Assembly (NCBI GenBank): GCA_027604005.1
Contig: JADGJT010000179.1
Location: forward strand, 721-36,014
Direction: 5' to 3'
Source of the DNA: Dinochytrium kinnereticum
Taxonomy: Eukaryota; Chytridiomycota; Chytridiomycetes; Chytridiales; Chytridiaceae
DNA: 35,294 nt
Within the stretch, counting starts at the first letter, position 1. Each line of letters opens with the position of its first letter. The translations under genes and the position numbers were made by a program. The notes beneath the pieces are model-generated. The model had not been told where the DNA came from, did not search any database, and was given only the letters and a program-made list of their open reading frames with translations. Positions 32,305 to 35,294 of the stretch are shown here, one piece after another.

Positions 32305-35294
32305 TCAAATCTTTTCCGGCAACTTTGGCAAAACCCCAACCAACACCCCCTTCCCCTCTTCCACCTCAGCTTTAAAATGCATAACCCCAACCCCCCTCAA
32401 CCGTGCCCCAAAAATCCCCTCAACCTCCCCACCACCCTCCCCACAATCCAACTCATTCCCCGACAAATCCAACTCCTCCAATCTCACCAACCCCACCCAC
32501 CCTTCAAACGGGACCCTCCCGCTGAGCTTGTTCTGATTCAGCTTGAGCTGCTGAAGCTGTGTCAGGCTTCCGAGTGTGGATGGGATCGGTCCTGTGAGGT
32601 TGTTGTTGTCTAGACGGAGGTGGTGGAGGGTTGTGAGTGTGCCGAGGGTTGAGGGGATTGGGCCGCTTAGGGAGTTGCTTTCTAGGAATAGCTTTTCGAG
32701 GTGAGGGAGGTTGCTGAGGGTTGTGGGGATGGGGCCTTCAAGGTTGTTGTTGTTGAGCCATCTGTTTTCATGGGATGGGGAGGGTTTGGAAGGGTGTTGG
32801 GGTAGATGTTAGACGTGAAGTGATGTGAAGCCCAAGCAGTTAACTATAACTATAAAAGAGTGTCTCAAATAAATAGAATGAGTAACTAGACTGGCAGCCG
32901 TCCCCTATCACATAATGGAGAAGTATGAACGCATAACCTCCCAAACCAAAAAAACAACAACAATACCGAAAAAAAACAACAACAAAAAAAACTCACAACT
33001 CCCTCAACTCCCTCAATCCGCCTACCCCCTCTCCGACTTCTCCCCCAAAACAATTATAATGGAGGCATAACTTCCTCAACCCCCTCAACAGAAACAACTC
33101 CTTTGGCAACTCCCCTCCCAGCTGATTATTGTTCGCCCAAAGCGCCTCCAACTCGGTCAACTGGCCAATCTCACGTGGAAGCGTGCCGGTCAGTCGGTTG
33201 TTCGAGATGTAGAGCTTACGGAGTGTCGGGAGGAAGCAGAGGTCTTTGGGGAGCGTGCTTATTAGAGTGTTGTTGTTGAGCCACTGATGATTTTGGGGGT
33301 CGGTGGAGGAGATGTGTTGATTAGCGGGGGGTGGTTTTTTGTTTGTTTTTTTTTTGTAAAGGGGTGGGTTTGGGAAGGGGATTTGAAAGTATTATTTGAC
33401 GAACGTAAAGTTTGAATCAATGCATGCCCCACACTTCTCCCTTTTTCGTTCTTTCTTTCTTTCCTTTTTTTTTCTTTTTTTTCTTCTTTCTTTACAAATG
33501 CATTCATTCATCCACCTACCAAATTTTGCAACTTCTTCAACGCCCCCAACTCCTTTGGAATGGGTCCCGAAAGTCGGTTATAGAGCAACGCGAGCTCTCT
33601 CAACTTTATCAACCTTCCCATCTCTCTCGGGATGGGGCCAATCAGATTGTTCATGCCGAGGTTTCTGGTTGTTGTTGTGTTTAGATGACGATGAGTGATG
33701 AGCAAAAGCCAGAGTTTTGTATGGACTTTAAAGGGATGATGAACATCCTTTGCCCTAATCTACTCTTTTTTCATTGCAAATGCTCTGTCGATGGGAAAGG
33801 AGTACTCACAACACCTCAAGGTTGACCAACAACCCAATCGCACGAGGAATCTGGCCTTTAAGCTTGTTTGAGCTTAGATCAAGATGCGTGAGTTCTGTGA
33901 ACCGAGCAAAATCGGTGGCGATGGACTTGAATGGGCATTCTCGATGGAATATCCTGAGTTTGATGTTGGCGAGGGTTGCGGGGAGGCGGGGAGGGAGAAG
34001 AAGAGGAAGAAGTTAAGTTTGGGTCATTCAAGAGGATTGGAAAGAAGAGTGATCGGGATGGGAAGGGGAGCCCGTGAATGCATAATTTTTTTTTTTAGGG
34101 CGAGTCTTGAACATTCAGCATCGACGAATTACAGTCTCGGCGTGCAACGATGCTCCATTAATTTAACCGATTTTAGGAGCAGAGAAAGAAACCGAACGGT
34201 CCCACCCCATCCAGACCGAAAAGGGAAGAAACGAAAAGTAAAAAAAGGCGCCAACCCGTCAACTAAAAAAACACGTCCACCTCCCCTCCCAGAAACCAAA
34301 AACCAAACCAAAAAAAAAGTAGGCAACCACCAAAGCCAACTCACAATTTACAAACCCGCCCTTCACAAAACCAAACCCCATTCCCATCTCTCCCAAGATA
34401 CCTCCGAACCAAATCCCACCCACCTCCTCCCTCCATTCCTCCTTCCCCATCTGGCGTTGGGGGCGGCGTTCCGGGCCACCCTAGACTCCGTGAAACAGCC
34501 CAAGACATGAACAGACGTTGAAGTCGTTGCGCGTCGTCTTCTTGACGGGGTCGTAGCTTTTCGCCGCTGTTATCGCCGGCTTTTTTGAGGGCTTTTTTTT
34601 TGGTGATTTTGTTGGTTTTGTTTTATCAGCGAGGTGGGGTAATAGAGCATTGGAATTCAGCGGGTAACGTTGTTAGTTGAATGGAAACGGAAGATAAAAA
34701 AAACAAATAAATTCGGCATGCTTTGTGTTTTGTTTCAAAATATCAGGGTATTCACACAAAAAGGCAAATGAGATACAAACCTTCCATGGTCGTCATCGTC
34801 ACAACCGCCATAAAATCAATACCCCCACCCCCCTCATTCACCGTCACATCATCTCCACCTCTCCCTTCTTCATACGCAACCTTCCCTTCCTCTGCATCCT
34901 TTCGGACGCTCTCGGTGCTGCCGAGGGGTTGGGTGGGGAGGGAGTCGGTCGAGGCTTAGTTGGTTGGGACCGTTAGTTTCTTTGTCGTGGGGGGTGAGGG
35001 ACGAGAAGAAAGAAGAATAAAGAGTATCAAGGGTGAGGGGGTGGGAGGGGACGGGAGGAAGGTGGAGAAGGATTTTGGTTTTCGAATGGCGGACGGGTTT
35101 TGAGAAAGATGGCTGAGGAGGGGTGTGTTTGTTGGACAGAGAGGAAAGAAGAAAAGACGCATGCGACAAAAAAATACCCCTTGCCCCCAACCATTTAGCC
35201 CCCGGCACCCCCCCCCCCCCGCACCCAGGCGCGAGACGTACAACAATACAAAAAGAAAGCGACAACGACGAGGGCAAAGCGAAACTCAAGAAAA
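32305..35294 (-). CDS. secreted or signal-anchored plant-type leucine-rich-repeat protein (5' end outside window)
   Basis: Seven visible exons: 35294-35242 (partial), 34954-34781, 34591-34345, 33953-33810, 33664-33520, 33283-32997 and 32761-32305. All join in phase. The first visible residues (RFALVVVAFFLYC) look like a signal peptide core; the start codon lies beyond the window. A Ser/Glu/Gly-rich linker follows, then an N-cap-like segment (DDAQRLQRLFMSWAVSRSLGW ... CEGRVCKL). About eleven 24-residue repeats come next, such as LRELALLYNRLSGPIP and LHHLRLDNNNLTGPIP. This is the plant-specific LRR consensus LxxLxLxxNxLxGxIP. There is no C-terminal transmembrane segment or kinase; the end is GVLPKLPEKI. 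It is probably extracellular or wall-facing, a recognition or adhesion protein by analogy. The exon at 34591 has two in-frame acceptor choices. Confidence 0.85.

Noticed and set aside
34870..35289. 139-residue minus-strand frame covering the start of the LRR gene
   Set aside because: It is proline-rich and unstructured, and it crosses a GTACGT donor and a CTAAG acceptor that join the signal-peptide exon to the linker exon in phase.

Overview
The window reads as nuclear DNA of a filamentous or zoosporic fungus, most likely a chytrid-type flagellated fungus. Genes are split by short GT-AG introns (about 50-390 bases), spacing is compact, and poly-T tracts and microsatellites are common. The gene content is fungal: ALG13, an ECM15/UPF0045 protein, GPI-type pepsin-like proteases and CFEM-like cysteine patterns. 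A protein with a Tubby C-terminal domain fits a lineage that still makes cilia. The taxonomic call is an inference. All exon models were built by hand from splice motifs, reading phase and family motifs; in every multi-exon model the exon phases add up to one open frame.

Bases 259-9962 (minus strand) hold three genes in a row with one architecture: signal peptide, cysteine-containing ectodomain, one transmembrane helix, a long low-complexity cytoplasmic region, and a C-terminal SAM domain. In all three the SAM domain is interrupted by a phase-1 intron at the same codon position, so they are paralogues. Two share a CFEM-like six-cysteine ectodomain and a C-terminal DVPPPY motif. The middle, much larger gene has a different ectodomain and lacks that tail. 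They look like surface receptors or adaptors without a kinase domain. This cluster is the best candidate here for an undescribed system.

Bases 10538-18225 hold a 967-residue unrecognised protein (+), ALG13 (-), a divergently transcribed UPF0045/ECM15-type protein (+), and a long Tubby-domain protein (+) with an unusual N-terminal motif and Ser-Glu-Ser repeats.

Bases 18546-31445 hold three pepsin-family aspartic proteases on the plus strand, each with a C-terminal hydrophobic tail suggesting a GPI anchor (yapsin-like). Between the first and second lie several weak small genes (a 21-residue signal-peptide-only ORF, an 83-residue ORF with a hydrophobic tail, a possible truncated arrestin-like ORF). 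A ten-exon methylmalonate-semialdehyde dehydrogenase gene (minus strand) also lies there.

Bases 32305-35294 (minus strand) hold a secreted or signal-anchored protein with about eleven plant-type leucine-rich repeats; its 5' end runs off the window. Together the window is rich in cell-surface proteins: three SAM receptors, three anchored proteases and one LRR protein, set among a few housekeeping genes. No tRNA, rRNA, transposon or CRISPR array was recognised.
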